A stretch of DNA of 33,322 nt from JAICIG01 sp035532215 (GTDB lineage Bacteria; Planctomycetota; Planctomycetia; Pirellulales; JAICIG01), in NCBI GenBank assembly GCA_035532215.1, contig DATKRK010000177.1, forward strand, positions 1 through 33,322. Reading direction: 5' to 3'. The translations under genes and the position numbers were made by a program. The notes beneath the pieces are model-generated. The model saw only the letters and a program-made list of their open reading frames with translations. It did no database searches and was not told the origin of the DNA. Shown here in pieces: positions 1-8,421 of this stretch (its first letter is position 1; every line of letters starts with the position of its first letter).

Positions 1-140
1 GAGGGGAAATCGCCGCATTGTCGTCGGCTGCTGGAGTTCCGAGTCGTTGTATATAGGGGAGTTGTTTATTCCTCGGTGCGTAGAAGGCGGCGGGCAAAGA
101 GATACGAGGACCGCGAGCGGATTTGCACCGGCAACGCTTG

Positions 141-351
141 CCACCAGCTTTAGCTGGTGGTAGGAAAGCCAACCATGAAACGTCGTCCAGCCGGCTTTAG
201 CCGGCTTCTTCTTGAAGAGGACGGAATCAATGTCGAATCACGTCTTCCATGAGAACTATCTCCACATCAATCAACGCTTGCACAAGCCGGCTAAAGCCGG
301 CTAAAAGACAACATGTGCTGGTGCTCGAATACCACCAGCTAAAGCTGGTGG
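141..351. repeat. Nested palindrome cluster A-B-B'-A'
   Basis: Four perfect palindromic units lie here: A, CCACCAGCTTTAGCTGGTGG at 141-160; B, AGCCGGCTTTAGCCGGCT at 189-206; B', the reverse complement of B, at 285-302; A', the reverse complement of A, at 332-351. Each is a stem with a TTTA or TAAA centre, and the set forms one larger nested inverted repeat. The 10-mer CAACGCTTGC precedes both A (132-141) and B' (272-281). No gene is seen in 1-525. This resembles REP/REPIN-type dispersed palindromes. I see no transposase beside it. Confidence 0.85.
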
Positions 352-446
352 CAGACGGCAAAGGGCCTGGCTACAGAATTTCCGGTGGGCTGGAAATAGG
401 GAAGTTATTCAATCCCCGCTGCCAATCGCCTTGTTTTTCCACGAAT

Positions 447-474
447 CGGGCCGATCGCTTCCGCGGTCGGCCCG
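447..474 (-). terminator. Possible terminator hairpin downstream of the secreted protein gene
   Basis: The stem GGGCCGA/TCGGCCC lies about 50 bases beyond the stop codon of the minus-strand gene at 526-1416. There is no T-run on the minus strand after the stem, so an intrinsic terminator is uncertain. Confidence 0.3.
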
Positions 475-525
475 GTTTCGTTGGTTTGCGTCGACGCCCT
501 CCATGAAAACCGGGCGTCGGCGGGC

Positions 526-1416
526 TCACTGATAATGGTATTGCCACCGTTTGTGAACCGGCAAGCGGAAGCGAGACATGACCTGATTTCCGTAATCGAT
601 ATAGTTGCGGTAAGTGTACGTGCCCGTGCTCGACACGCGCAGGTTGGCGCCCGGACGCACCAGCATCTCGCGGCGAATGAAGGTTTCGATGTCGCGGTCC
701 TCGTCCTCGTCGGTATAACCGATGCCGTACCTCCGCCAATCGTAGCGGCCTCGATAGCGCCGCGGATTCACCGACGGGTCGAGCGGGTAGAGATCATCGA
801 GCCGCACGCCTTGCCCGCGAGCGTCGCTGAATTCCTGTACGCCGCGCATCGCATAGCCGTTGGCCAGCGAACTTTCGCGGCCCGCGTGGTTCAAGTATCC
901 GGGAGCGTCGGGGCGGTCTTCGCCGCCGCGATTCGACCGGCCCAGCAGCGGCGCCGCATAAGGGCCAAAGTCGTCGTAGGCTCCGATGCGCGGATCGTAA
1001 CGCCCGCTGCTCGGCGCTCTGAGCGGCCGTTGGTCGAAAGCTTGCGGCGACTCGTCCGCGTCTCGATGCTCATGCCGGCTGTCCTCGATCTCGGCATACC
1101 CGCGGCGGATCGGAACGCCGTAATCGCGCCGGGGCGCGTCGAGGTCGGCGCGGCGATTGTAGGGCTTGACGTCTTCTCCGCGAGTGCGGGCTTGCGAAAG
1201 TTCGGCGATCCGCCCGGCTCGGCGATTGCGAATTGCATTGCGGGCCCAAAGATCGTCGCGGTCGAATCGCGAGCCATCGCTCGCGATCCCTTCGTCGTCG
1301 AAGCCGTCTCTCGGGCCGCGGACTTGAGCTTGAACGGGGCTGGCCGCCGCGAACGACATGCCGGCGACGACGAGCGCGCCGGCGATCGCCTTCCTTGATT
1401 TTCTTGCGAACGACAT
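526..1416 (-). CDS. Secreted protein of unknown function, charged and repeat-poor
   Basis: I do not recognise this family. The predicted product is 296 residues. It starts with a clear signal peptide: lysine/arginine residues, then a hydrophobic run ending near ASPVQAQ at about residue 31, so the mature chain should be exported. The mature part is very rich in Arg, Asp and Tyr, with no hydrophobic segment, and looks like a flexible, charged periplasmic or surface protein. ATG at 1416 is chosen because AGGAGG lies about 8 bases upstream; a GTG one codon earlier at 1419 is also possible. It has no same-strand partner nearby (the next gene upstream is HdeD-like, 320 bases away), so it is probably transcribed alone. 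Coding status rests on the signal peptide and the ribosome binding site. Confidence 0.75.
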   Translation of the reverse strand: MSFARKSRKAIAGALVVAGMSFAAASPVQAQVRGPRDGFDDEGIASDGSRFDRDDLWARNAIRNRRAGRIAELSQARTRGEDVKPYNRRADLDAPRRDYGVPIRRGYAEIEDSRHEHRDADESPQAFDQRPLRAPSSGRYDPRIGAYDDFGPYAAPLLGRSNRGGEDRPDAPGYLNHAGRESSLANGYAMRGVQEFSDARGQGVRLDDLYPLDPSVNPRRYRGRYDWRRYGIGYTDEDEDRDIETFIRREMLVRPGANLRVSSTGTYTYRNYIDYGNQVMSRFRLPVHKRWQYHYQ

Positions 1417-1714
1417 CACGGGTCACCTCCTATTCTTCGATGGTTGGCAGCAGGACTCAAAAGGCGCAAGTCCGTGCGTTTTTGTCACGGAAGCATGCCC
1501 GATTGCCTGCTAAACTGGCTGGTTGCAAAAAGCGGGCCGCGCGCGCCAGCGACGGCGGAGATTTCGCATCGCCCGTTGCGATTCGCGCGCCGTTCTGCGA
1601 GAGCGCCATTCGGCGAGAGAGGATTTCTGCCGCTTCCGAGGGGCGACGCAGAAGCCGGGCGGCTGATGCAACATCAACCGCCCCGACCCATCTCGGTGCG
1701 TGCGAGGCGAATCG

Positions 1715-1729
1715 GCCCGCTCGGCGGGC
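1715..1729 (-). terminator. Hairpin just after the HdeD-like gene
   Basis: GCCCGC-TCG-GCGGGC is a perfect 6-bp stem about 10 bases beyond the stop codon of the minus-strand gene at 1739. No T-run follows, so it is at best a weak terminator. The rest of 1417-1738 shows no gene I can support. Confidence 0.3.
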
Positions 1730-1738
1730 GCTCGGGCT

Positions 1739-2365
1739 TCACGCCGCTTCGCGCGGCAGGTTTTTCAGGCCCAGCGAGAACATCACCCAGGCCCAGCCGT
1801 TGAAGATCAATTCGATGCCGACGAAGATGCCGATCACCACCAGCCCGGAGGCGGGCCATTGCTTGTAGATCATGACCCCCAACAGCACTGAGATGACGCC
1901 GTTGAGCAGCGGCCAGCCCCAGAGCGGAAAGCGCAGCACGAGCGCCGTGACGATGCGGAAGATGCCTGACACGATGAACAAGAAGGCCAGCATCAGCGTC
2001 AATTCGATCGTGCTTTTGATCGGATGGTTGATGATGAACAATCCCGCCACCATATACAGCAGCCCGATGAACATCGTCAGCAAAAAGCCGCTCCAACGGC
2101 CGGCCCAAAAGGCGCTGATGGTTTGCGCAATGCCGGCGGCCAGCAGCAACAGGCCGAGGAATACCACGGTCGCAAACGAGACGATGACCGCCGAACCGAG
2201 CGCCAGCGTGCCGAGCACGATCAGGCCGATGCCCAAGAGCAGGAACCACCACCATTCTTTTTGCAGCGCGGCCAGCTCGTGCCGCATCGCGGGGCCCAGC
2301 GGGCCTAAAGGTCGCGAAAACGCCGGACCTTCGCCGCTGCCGGAGGAAGTAGGGCCTTCGCTCAT
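1739..2365 (-). CDS. HdeD-like membrane protein (DUF308)
   Basis: A 208-residue integral membrane protein. After a polar N-terminus of about 35 residues it has roughly six closely spaced hydrophobic helices with short loops: for example WWWFLLLGIGLIVLGTLALG, then segments starting near VVFLGLLLLAAGI, FIGLLYMVAGLFII, LMLAFLFIVSGIF, LLNGVISVLLGVMI and GLVVIGIFVGIELIF. Six such helices with WAGRWSGF-type loops fit the HdeD/DUF308 family, whose E. coli founder is linked to acid resistance. The function here is unproven. The start is supported by AAGGAG about 8 bases upstream. Its upstream neighbour on the same strand is the efflux pump gene (stop at 2544), 178 bases away, so read-through is possible but a separate transcript is more likely. 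Confidence 0.85.
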   Translation of the reverse strand: MSEGPTSSGSGEGPAFSRPLGPLGPAMRHELAALQKEWWWFLLLGIGLIVLGTLALGSAVIVSFATVVFLGLLLLAAGIAQTISAFWAGRWSGFLLTMFIGLLYMVAGLFIINHPIKSTIELTLMLAFLFIVSGIFRIVTALVLRFPLWGWPLLNGVISVLLGVMIYKQWPASGLVVIGIFVGIELIFNGWAWVMFSLGLKNLPREAA

Positions 2366-2543
2366 GCTGCACGCTCCTTATTTCGAAAACACGGATTTGC
2401 GTTTCGTCTGATTAAAGATAGGTTGCAAATTCGTCGACGCACCGCTCTCGGAACGGGGTAGCGATAAAAGAAGTCGCCTTCGCGATGCGCGATGCGCGAC
2501 GCAAGGCGGCCTGGCGCCGGCGTTTAGGCCGCTTCCGGCGCCG

Positions 2544-5500
2544 TCAGGCGTCCGCCGCCGCGGCATGCTCGGGGAACCGCCCGGCGTGCGGTCGAGGAAG
2601 CTCGGCCTTCCACAGCGGCGCAACAAACTCCGGCTCGCGAACCGGCGACGCGGCGCCGCGGGTCCAAGCCCAGGCGCGCCGCCAAAGTTGCGTGAAATCG
2701 TCCCACAGCGAGTACGCCACGGGCGTGACCAAGAGCGTCAGCAACAGTGACAGCGACTGGCCGCCCAAGATCACTTTCGCCAGGCCGGCCCGCGCGCCGG
2801 CGCCCGGGCCTTCGCCGAGCGCCATCGGAACCATCGCGGCCACGAGCATCACGGTGGTCATCAGAATCGGCCGCAACCGCGTGTGGTTGGCTTCCAGAAT
2901 CGCTGCGTCGCGCGGCATGCCGCGGGCCCGCAGCACGTTCGTGTAATCGACCTGCAAAATGCCGTTCTTCTTCACGATCCCGAACAGCATGAACAGCCCG
3001 AACATGGCGTAAATATCGAGATTCGTCCGCAGCAGCATCAGCGACAAGAGTGCAAAAGGAATCGTCAGCGGCAGCGCCAGCAGAATCGTGAGCGGATGGA
3101 CGAAGCTCTCGAATTGCGCCGCCAGAATCATGTACATGAACAGAAAGCTCAAGGCGAAGGCGATCACGAAGTTGACGTTCGATTCCGACATCGTTTTGGC
3201 CTGGCCGATGAACTCCCAGCGATAGGCGCTGGGCAAGCCTAGCTCGCGGACGCGGCCGCCGAGCTTCTCCACCGCATCGCCGAGCGCCAGACCGTCGAGG
3301 TTGGCCGAGATGACCACTTGCCGCTGCCGGCCGAAGCGGTCGATCGTGTTGGGGCCTTGCGCCTGCTCGAAGCGGGCCACGTTGCCCAGCCGCACCACGC
3401 CCACGGCCGCCTTTTGCGAGGGGACCGTCAGCCGCTCGACCGCCTCGCGATCGTCGCGCTCGCCGCGTTCGGCCCGCAGCCAGACGTCGTATTGCTCGTC
3501 GAACTCCTTGTACTTGCTCACCGGTTCGCCGCCGACCAGCACGTTGGCCGTCGAAGCGATGGCCTGAATCGAAACGCCCAGGTCGGAAGCTCGCTCGCGA
3601 TCGGGCCGGATGCGCAGCTCGGGCTTGCGCAGCGAGAGGCTCGTGTCGACGTCGACGAAATGCCCTTCGGCCTTCATCCAACTCGCGATCTCCGCCGAAT
3701 ACTCTTGCAGCTTGTCCATGTCGGGCCCGCGCAGGTTCAGGTCGATCATCACCTGCCGGAAGCCGGTCCCCTGGAAGGCCGACACGTCCTGCACGGCGAC
3801 GCGCAAGTCGGGATAATCGGCCAGAATCTTCCGGGCTTCGTTCATCACGTCGAACTGCGTGTAATCGCGCTGGCCCAGGTCGACCAGCCGGCAGTAGATC
3901 GTGCCGGTCGTCACGTCGCCTTGCCCCTTGGTGATGCGGCCCGTCGTGTCGCCGATGATCGTGAAGGCGTGCGTCACGCCGCGCAGCTTTTCGAGCCGGC
4001 GCTCGATCTCGGCGAACACGCGATCGCCCCGCTCGAGCGAGTAGCCCTCGGGCAGCATGACCGCCACCTCGAACTCGCTCTGATCGTCGCGCGGAATGAA
4101 CGTCTTGCCCACGCGGCTGAAAATGGCCGGCGTGACGGCCAGCAATCCGACTGTCGTGAGCACCACGGCCCAGCGGTTGCGCAGCGACCAGGCCAGGATG
4201 CCGCCATAGGCGCCGTCGATCAACCGCCAGAAGAAGCCGCCCTTGCTCGAATGGCCGGCTTCGAGCTTCAAGAACCGCGAGCAGAGCATGGGAGTCATCG
4301 TAAACGAGATGCACATGCTCATCAGAATCGAAAACCCGACGACCATGCCGAAGCTGCTGAAGAACCGCCCGACCCGGCCGCCCATGAACGCGACCGGGAT
4401 GAAGATCACCAACAGCGAAAGCGTCGTGGCGACCACCGCCAACGCGATTTCGCGCGTGGCCGAGGCGGCCGCGGCCATCGCCGGGCGGCCGTATTCTTCC
4501 ATGTGGCGGAAGATGTTCTCGTGGACCACCACGGCGTCGTCGATCACGATGCCCACGGCCAAAATCAGCCCGAGCATCGTAATGTTGTTGAGCGTGTAGC
4601 CCATGTAGTCCATGAAGGCGAACGTGGCCACGATCGAAGTCGGAATGGCCAGCGTGGCGATGATCGTCGTCCGCCAGTCGCGAATGAACAGCAGGATCGT
4701 CAGGCTGACCAGCACGGCGGCCAGCACCAGGTGCAGCTTGACCTCGTCGATCGAGTTGCGAATGAACCGCGACTGGTCGCGGATCACCTCGCAGCGGATG
4801 TCGGCCGGCAGCAGCGGTTCGATCTCGGCCAGCCGCCGCCGCACCACGTCGACGACTTGCACGGTGTTCGTGCCCGACTGCTTTTGGATGATCAGGCTCA
4901 CGGCGTTGTCGCCGATCTCGCGGCCGGTCGCTTCGGCCTCGTCCTTGATCCACAAGCGGCTCAACCCGCGCGGCTCTTCGTAAGAATCTTCGACGCGGCC
5001 GACGTCTTCGATTCGCACCGGCTGGCCGTTGCGGTTGGCGACGATCAGCTTCGCGAAGTCGGCCGGCCGGGCCACGCGGCCCATCGTGCGGAGCACGACT
5101 TCGCTCGATCCGCGGTCGACTCGCCCGCCGGGTTGTTCCTGGTTTTCGCGGACCAGAGCTTGCCGCACGTCTTCGATCGACAGGTTCTCGTACTTCAGCA
5201 GCTTTTCGGGATCGACGATCGCGTTGATCGCCCGCTGCCTTCCGCCCACGAGGATCACGGCGCCGACGCCGCTGAGCGTTTCCAGGTCTTCCTTGATCCG
5301 CTTCTTGGCGATCTCGGTCACTTCGCGAAAATCGCGGCGGCCCGACACGGCCACGGTCATCACCGGCGCCGCGTCGATGTCGAAGCGGTCGATGATCGGC
5401 GAATCGGTGCCCTCGGGCAATTGGCTGAGAATCGTGCGGACCTTGCCGTCGACCTCCTGGGCCGCCACGGCGCCGTCCTTTTCCAGCACGAACTGGATCA

Positions 5501-5774
5501 CCACCTGGCTCGTCCCCTCTTTGGTGGTCGAGCGCAACTCGTCGATGCCCGAGATCGTGTTGACGATCTCTTCGATCGGCTTGGTGACGCCGGTTTCCAT
5601 CTCCTCGACGCTGGCGCCGCGGAGCGTGGTGGTGACGGTGACGATCGGCAAATCGACGTTGGGGAACAGGTCGACGCCCAGCCGGCGGTACGACGCCAGG
5701 CCGAGCACGATCGGCGCCGAAACCAGCATCGCCGTGAAGATCGGCCGCTTGATGCAAATGTCCCAGATAGTCAT
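2544..5774 (-). CDS. RND efflux pump, inner-membrane permease (HAE-1/AcrB type)
   Basis: A 1076-residue proton-driven resistance-nodulation-division permease, close to the usual length of about 1040. It begins with the family signature MTIWDICIKRPIFTAML, and TM1 is followed by the porter-domain text GVDLFPNVDLPIVTV. The proton-relay residues are visible: two Asp in TM4 (GIVIDDAVVVHENIF, D412 and D413) and a Lys pair in TM10 (FGIVKKNGILQVDY, K935 and K936), matching the AcrB relay. Two repeated halves with large periplasmic loops are present. The C-terminal ~45 residues are polar and Ala/Pro-rich and lie beyond the normal fold. It is transcribed after the adaptor gene, with a 364-base gap that holds palindromes. 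No outer-membrane TolC-type factor is present in the window. Substrate cannot be told from sequence. Confidence 0.97.
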   Translation of the reverse strand: MTIWDICIKRPIFTAMLVSAPIVLGLASYRRLGVDLFPNVDLPIVTVTTTLRGASVEEMETGVTKPIEEIVNTISGIDELRSTTKEGTSQVVIQFVLEKDGAVAAQEVDGKVRTILSQLPEGTDSPIIDRFDIDAAPVMTVAVSGRRDFREVTEIAKKRIKEDLETLSGVGAVILVGGRQRAINAIVDPEKLLKYENLSIEDVRQALVRENQEQPGGRVDRGSSEVVLRTMGRVARPADFAKLIVANRNGQPVRIEDVGRVEDSYEEPRGLSRLWIKDEAEATGREIGDNAVSLIIQKQSGTNTVQVVDVVRRRLAEIEPLLPADIRCEVIRDQSRFIRNSIDEVKLHLVLAAVLVSLTILLFIRDWRTTIIATLAIPTSIVATFAFMDYMGYTLNNITMLGLILAVGIVIDDAVVVHENIFRHMEEYGRPAMAAAASATREIALAVVATTLSLLVIFIPVAFMGGRVGRFFSSFGMVVGFSILMSMCISFTMTPMLCSRFLKLEAGHSSKGGFFWRLIDGAYGGILAWSLRNRWAVVLTTVGLLAVTPAIFSRVGKTFIPRDDQSEFEVAVMLPEGYSLERGDRVFAEIERRLEKLRGVTHAFTIIGDTTGRITKGQGDVTTGTIYCRLVDLGQRDYTQFDVMNEARKILADYPDLRVAVQDVSAFQGTGFRQVMIDLNLRGPDMDKLQEYSAEIASWMKAEGHFVDVDTSLSLRKPELRIRPDRERASDLGVSIQAIASTANVLVGGEPVSKYKEFDEQYDVWLRAERGERDDREAVERLTVPSQKAAVGVVRLGNVARFEQAQGPNTIDRFGRQRQVVISANLDGLALGDAVEKLGGRVRELGLPSAYRWEFIGQAKTMSESNVNFVIAFALSFLFMYMILAAQFESFVHPLTILLALPLTIPFALLSLMLLRTNLDIYAMFGLFMLFGIVKKNGILQVDYTNVLRARGMPRDAAILEANHTRLRPILMTTVMLVAAMVPMALGEGPGAGARAGLAKVILGGQSLSLLLTLLVTPVAYSLWDDFTQLWRRAWAWTRGAASPVREPEFVAPLWKAELPRPHAGRFPEHAAAADA

Positions 5775-5802
5775 CGGATGCGTTCTATTTTGGGTCGTCG
5801 TT

Positions 5803-6142
5803 GTAGGGTAGGGCGCAGCCCGGGCTGCGCAAAATCGTGATTCCGTAAAGAGATCGCTTGTCCTGTTTTTGTTCGGCCACGACTACGCGTCGTTCGTTCG
5901 ATGACTCAACCCGGAAAACTTTTATGTAGCCCAGGCGTTTACGCCTGGGAATTCGCGAGGCACACACGACCCTCCCCACGATCGGGGGTAAAATCTTTCC
6001 CGGATCCCAGGCATAAATGCCTGGGCTAAGTAAAAGAGCGCCTGCGGCGGTCATGGCGCGGAACAAAATCGACGAAGACTCGGCCCCGCATCGGGCCCAA
6101 AAATCGCTCATTTTGCGCAGCCCAGGCTGCGCCCCACCCTAC
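5803..6142. repeat. Nested palindrome cluster C-D-D'-C' inside the efflux operon
   Basis: This fills most of the 364-base gap between the adaptor and pump genes. C (5803-5834) contains the perfect palindrome GCGCAGCCCGGGCTGCGC at 5813-5830. D is at 5927-5950, D' at 6005-6028 and C' at 6111-6142. C' matches the reverse complement of C at 30 of 32 positions. D' matches the reverse complement of D at 22 of 24, and its two changes are paired within the stem (GTTTAC against ATTTAT), so base pairing is kept. No coding sequence is supported in the gap. Confidence 0.85.
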
Positions 6143-7491
6143 CTTCTGATTTCGGCTTCTTCCTCGCGCAAACGGACCGCCGTGCCGTCGGCCAATTGCG
6201 TCTGCCCGCTGGTCACGACGGGGCTGCCGGGGGGCAACTCGCCGCGTACCTCGACCCAATGCTCGACGCGCTTGCCGCTGGCAACTTCGATCCGCACGCC
6301 GGGTTCGACCGGCACGGCGCGCGCCTGTTCGCCCGACACGACGAATAACTTGGTCACTCCGGCGAAGGTCACCAGCGATTCTTCGGGGACGGTCGCCGCG
6401 TGCGGGTCTTCGCGCGTCAACACCGAGGCCTTGGCGAAGCTGCCCGACTTCAGCCGCCGCTCGGGATTGGCGACCATGACTTCGAGCTGGAACGTGCGGC
6501 TGACGCGATCGACCGTCGGATTCATCCGGGCCACGACCCCCGCGAACGTCTCGTCCGGGTAAGCTTCGATCGACACTTCGACGCGCTGGCCGACCTTGAT
6601 CTCGCCGACATACCGCTCGGGCACGGTCGCCTTGAGCTTCAAGGGCCGATCCATGACCAGGTGAAAGATGGTCGCGTCGCTGGTGGTGTGGATCATCTCG
6701 CCTTCGGAAACCATGCGGCCCGAGACGACGTACTCGGTCTCGGCCGGATCCTTGGGTTTCAAGCCGGCCCAGCGAGCGGCGTATTGCACCTCTTTGAGCC
6801 GTTCGGCCGAAGGCTGCGGCACGCGGAGTTGCGTCTCTTCCAGCCGTTCCAGCGCCGTGGCCAGCGCCGCCTGCCGCTGCCGCACCGAAGCCAGCGTGGC
6901 TTCGGCCTCGATCACGGCTTGCCGATGGTTGGCCTCGGCGATCTTGAATTCGGTCTCCATCTGGTCCATTTCTTCGCCGGTGGTGAATTGCTTCATGCTG
7001 CGGCGGCGGGCCAGTTTGCTGCGGGCGTTCTTTTCCTCGTGCGCGGCGCGGACCACGGTCGGCAGCGTGCTCGCGTCGAAGTCCTCTTTCGGCAGCTCGC
7101 GCAAGCCGAGCTTGGCCAGTTCCAATTCCATCGACCGTTCGGCTTCGGCGGCGGCCAGGCGATAGTCGGTGTCGTCGATCTCCAGCAGCACGTCGCCCGG
7201 CTGCACGATGTCGCCGATGTCGTGCAGAATCTTGACCACCCGGCCGCCGACTTTGGCCTCGACGTCGACTTCTTCCTGGCCGTAGAACGTGCCGACGATC
7301 TGCACGCTGCGCTGCACCTCGCGAAGCGTCACCGGGGCGACGGTCACGGCCACGGCCGGCCGCTCGCCGCCGGCGGAGTTTGCCGCGCGATCGCCGTGCG
7401 CCGCACCGCCCTTGAGCACATAGGCGACCCCCGCGACGACGACGAAGGTCGCCATCGCCATCATCAGCCACCGCATCACGCGACGGACCAT
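6139..7491 (-). CDS. RND efflux periplasmic adaptor (membrane fusion protein)
   Basis: A 450-residue membrane-fusion protein that links the inner-membrane pump to an outer-membrane channel. It has an N-terminal membrane anchor (about residues 6-26). The lipoyl half-motif VEAKVGGRVVKILHDIGDIV lies near residue 78 and is followed by QPGDVLLEIDDTDY. A long helical hairpin rich in Glu/Ala/Arg (about 110-210) comes next, then a beta-barrel region (LKLKATVPERYVGEIKVGQR) and a membrane-proximal domain ending in TSGQTQLADGTAVRL. The start has AGAGGT 6 bases upstream. It lies downstream of tetR and upstream of the pump gene on the same strand, as in most TetR-controlled efflux operons. The C-terminal EEEAEIRR is read from the edge of palindrome C'. 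Confidence 0.95.
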   Translation of the reverse strand: MVRRVMRWLMMAMATFVVVAGVAYVLKGGAAHGDRAANSAGGERPAVAVTVAPVTLREVQRSVQIVGTFYGQEEVDVEAKVGGRVVKILHDIGDIVQPGDVLLEIDDTDYRLAAAEAERSMELELAKLGLRELPKEDFDASTLPTVVRAAHEEKNARSKLARRRSMKQFTTGEEMDQMETEFKIAEANHRQAVIEAEATLASVRQRQAALATALERLEETQLRVPQPSAERLKEVQYAARWAGLKPKDPAETEYVVSGRMVSEGEMIHTTSDATIFHLVMDRPLKLKATVPERYVGEIKVGQRVEVSIEAYPDETFAGVVARMNPTVDRVSRTFQLEVMVANPERRLKSGSFAKASVLTREDPHAATVPEESLVTFAGVTKLFVVSGEQARAVPVEPGVRIEVASGKRVEHWVEVRGELPPGSPVVTSGQTQLADGTAVRLREEEAEIRR

Positions 7492-7596
7492 GAACGACCT
7501 CTTTCCCTAAAAATGAAGGACAATGGCGGAAGAGTGAGAATTATGCGTTGCGATCCGCGTTGGGCGCTGCGGGCTTCGGGTTGAGCGTTGCGGGCT

Positions 7597-8313
7597 TCAA
7601 CCGGGGGGCTGACGCCCCCCGCTCGCCTTGGTTTCCAATTTCCGAATTCCGACCTCTCGGTCCCTCTCGCTCTCCGAAAGGATGCCGCAAAAGATCAGAT
7701 CGACGATATCCTGGGCCTGTTGGCGGAGCGGCCGGCGGCGGCCGGCGACATAGTTGGTGAACATCGTGCCGTACATCAGGTCGCCGATCACGTCGTGGAC
7801 GCGCTCGGCCGGCAGATCGCGAACTCGGCCGGCGGCCGCCAGCCCGCGATACACTTCTTGCCAGCGGCCGATGTGCGACTGGCGGTGCTCGAAGTAGGTC
7901 GGCCGCTTGCGGTCCTTGAACTGGGCCCGCTCCTGGATCATCAGCTCGACCACCTCGGGGCGTTCTTCGAAAAAGGCCAGGTACGTATGCAGCGCCGCGC
8001 GGATCTGATCGAGCGGATCGGCGATCTCCGCCACGCTCCGGTCGATCGCCTCGCTGAGCTGGCGCATGCCGCGGTCGACGGCCGCCAGAAACAACGCCTC
8101 TTTGCTGGGGAAGTAGCGGTACAGCGTCCCCTTGCCGATCGACAGCGCGTCGGCCAGGGCCTGGGTGTCGGCGGCGGCGTAGCCGTGCCCGGCGAACAGC
8201 TTGACGGCGGCCGCCAGAATCTCTTCACGGCGCCGCTCGCGGAGCTCTTCGTTCACCGGGCGGCCGGCTCGCGAACTGGCCGGTGACTCGGGGGACGGAT
8301 GGTTTTTAAGCAT
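7597..8313 (-). CDS. TetR/AcrR-family transcriptional repressor
   Basis: A 238-residue one-component regulator. The N-terminal DNA-binding domain is clear: RRREEILAAAVKLFAGHGY, then the helix-turn-helix with the signature IGKGTLYRYFPSKEALFLAAV. The C-terminal part is all-helical and presumably binds the inducer. The gene leads the efflux operon and probably represses itself and the pump; a promoter with an operator-like site lies just upstream. ATG at 8313 is preferred; an in-frame TTG at 8334 would add seven residues. The last residues (ASGGRQPPG) are encoded by a GC-rich hairpin repeat at 7603-7620 and are probably an accidental extension rather than part of the fold. Confidence 0.95.
   Translation of the reverse strand: MLKNHPSPESPASSRAGRPVNEELRERRREEILAAAVKLFAGHGYAAADTQALADALSIGKGTLYRYFPSKEALFLAAVDRGMRQLSEAIDRSVAEIADPLDQIRAALHTYLAFFEERPEVVELMIQERAQFKDRKRPTYFEHRQSHIGRWQEVYRGLAAAGRVRDLPAERVHDVIGDLMYGTMFTNYVAGRRRPLRQQAQDIVDLIFCGILSESERDREVGIRKLETKASGGRQPPG
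7603..7620. repeat. GC hairpin repeat reading into the 3' end of tetR
   Basis: GGGGGGC-TGAC-GCCCCCC is a perfect 7-bp stem with a 4-base loop. It supplies the last codons of the TetR gene and sits at the junction with the adaptor gene. It may also act as a transcript-stabilising or attenuating hairpin within the operon. Confidence 0.7.
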
Positions 8314-8342
8314 GGGGCCGAAAATGAGATGCAAGGAATTGC

Positions 8343-8356
8343 GGACCAGTCAGTCC
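8343..8356. promoter_or_regulatory. Candidate TetR operator
   Basis: GGACCAGTCAGTCC lies directly downstream of the tetR -10 box, over the expected start site at about 8358. The outer GGAC/GTCC arms are inverted; the inner six bases are not symmetric. The position fits autorepression. The site is inferred from placement and partial symmetry. Confidence 0.45.
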
Positions 8357-8364
8357 GATAATTC

Positions 8365-8393
8365 ACTATAGGAACGCCGCCGCAGCCGGACAA
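8365..8393 (-). promoter_or_regulatory. Promoter of tetR and the efflux operon
   Basis: On the minus strand a -35 box TTGTCC (8388-8393) and a -10 box TATAGT (8365-8370) are separated by exactly 17 bases. This is a good sigma-70-type promoter placed about 50 bases before the chosen tetR start. Confidence 0.7.
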
Positions 8394-8402
8394 GGGCAGT
8401 TT

Positions 8403-8412
8403 TTGCTATAGT
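8403..8412 (+). promoter_or_regulatory. Extended -10 promoter of the DNA glycosylase gene
   Basis: TTGCTATAGT forms an extended -10 element (TG, one base, TATAGT) only ten bases before the ATG at 8422. There is no good -35 box. The transcript would be leaderless or nearly so, and it diverges from the tetR promoter. Confidence 0.45.
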
Positions 8413-8421
8413 CAATCTTCG

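Noticed and set aside
3318..5840. An 840-codon open frame on the plus strand across the RND pump
   Set aside because: The opposite frame encodes the full pump with its proton-relay residues. This one is His/Asp/Arg-rich noise from high GC.
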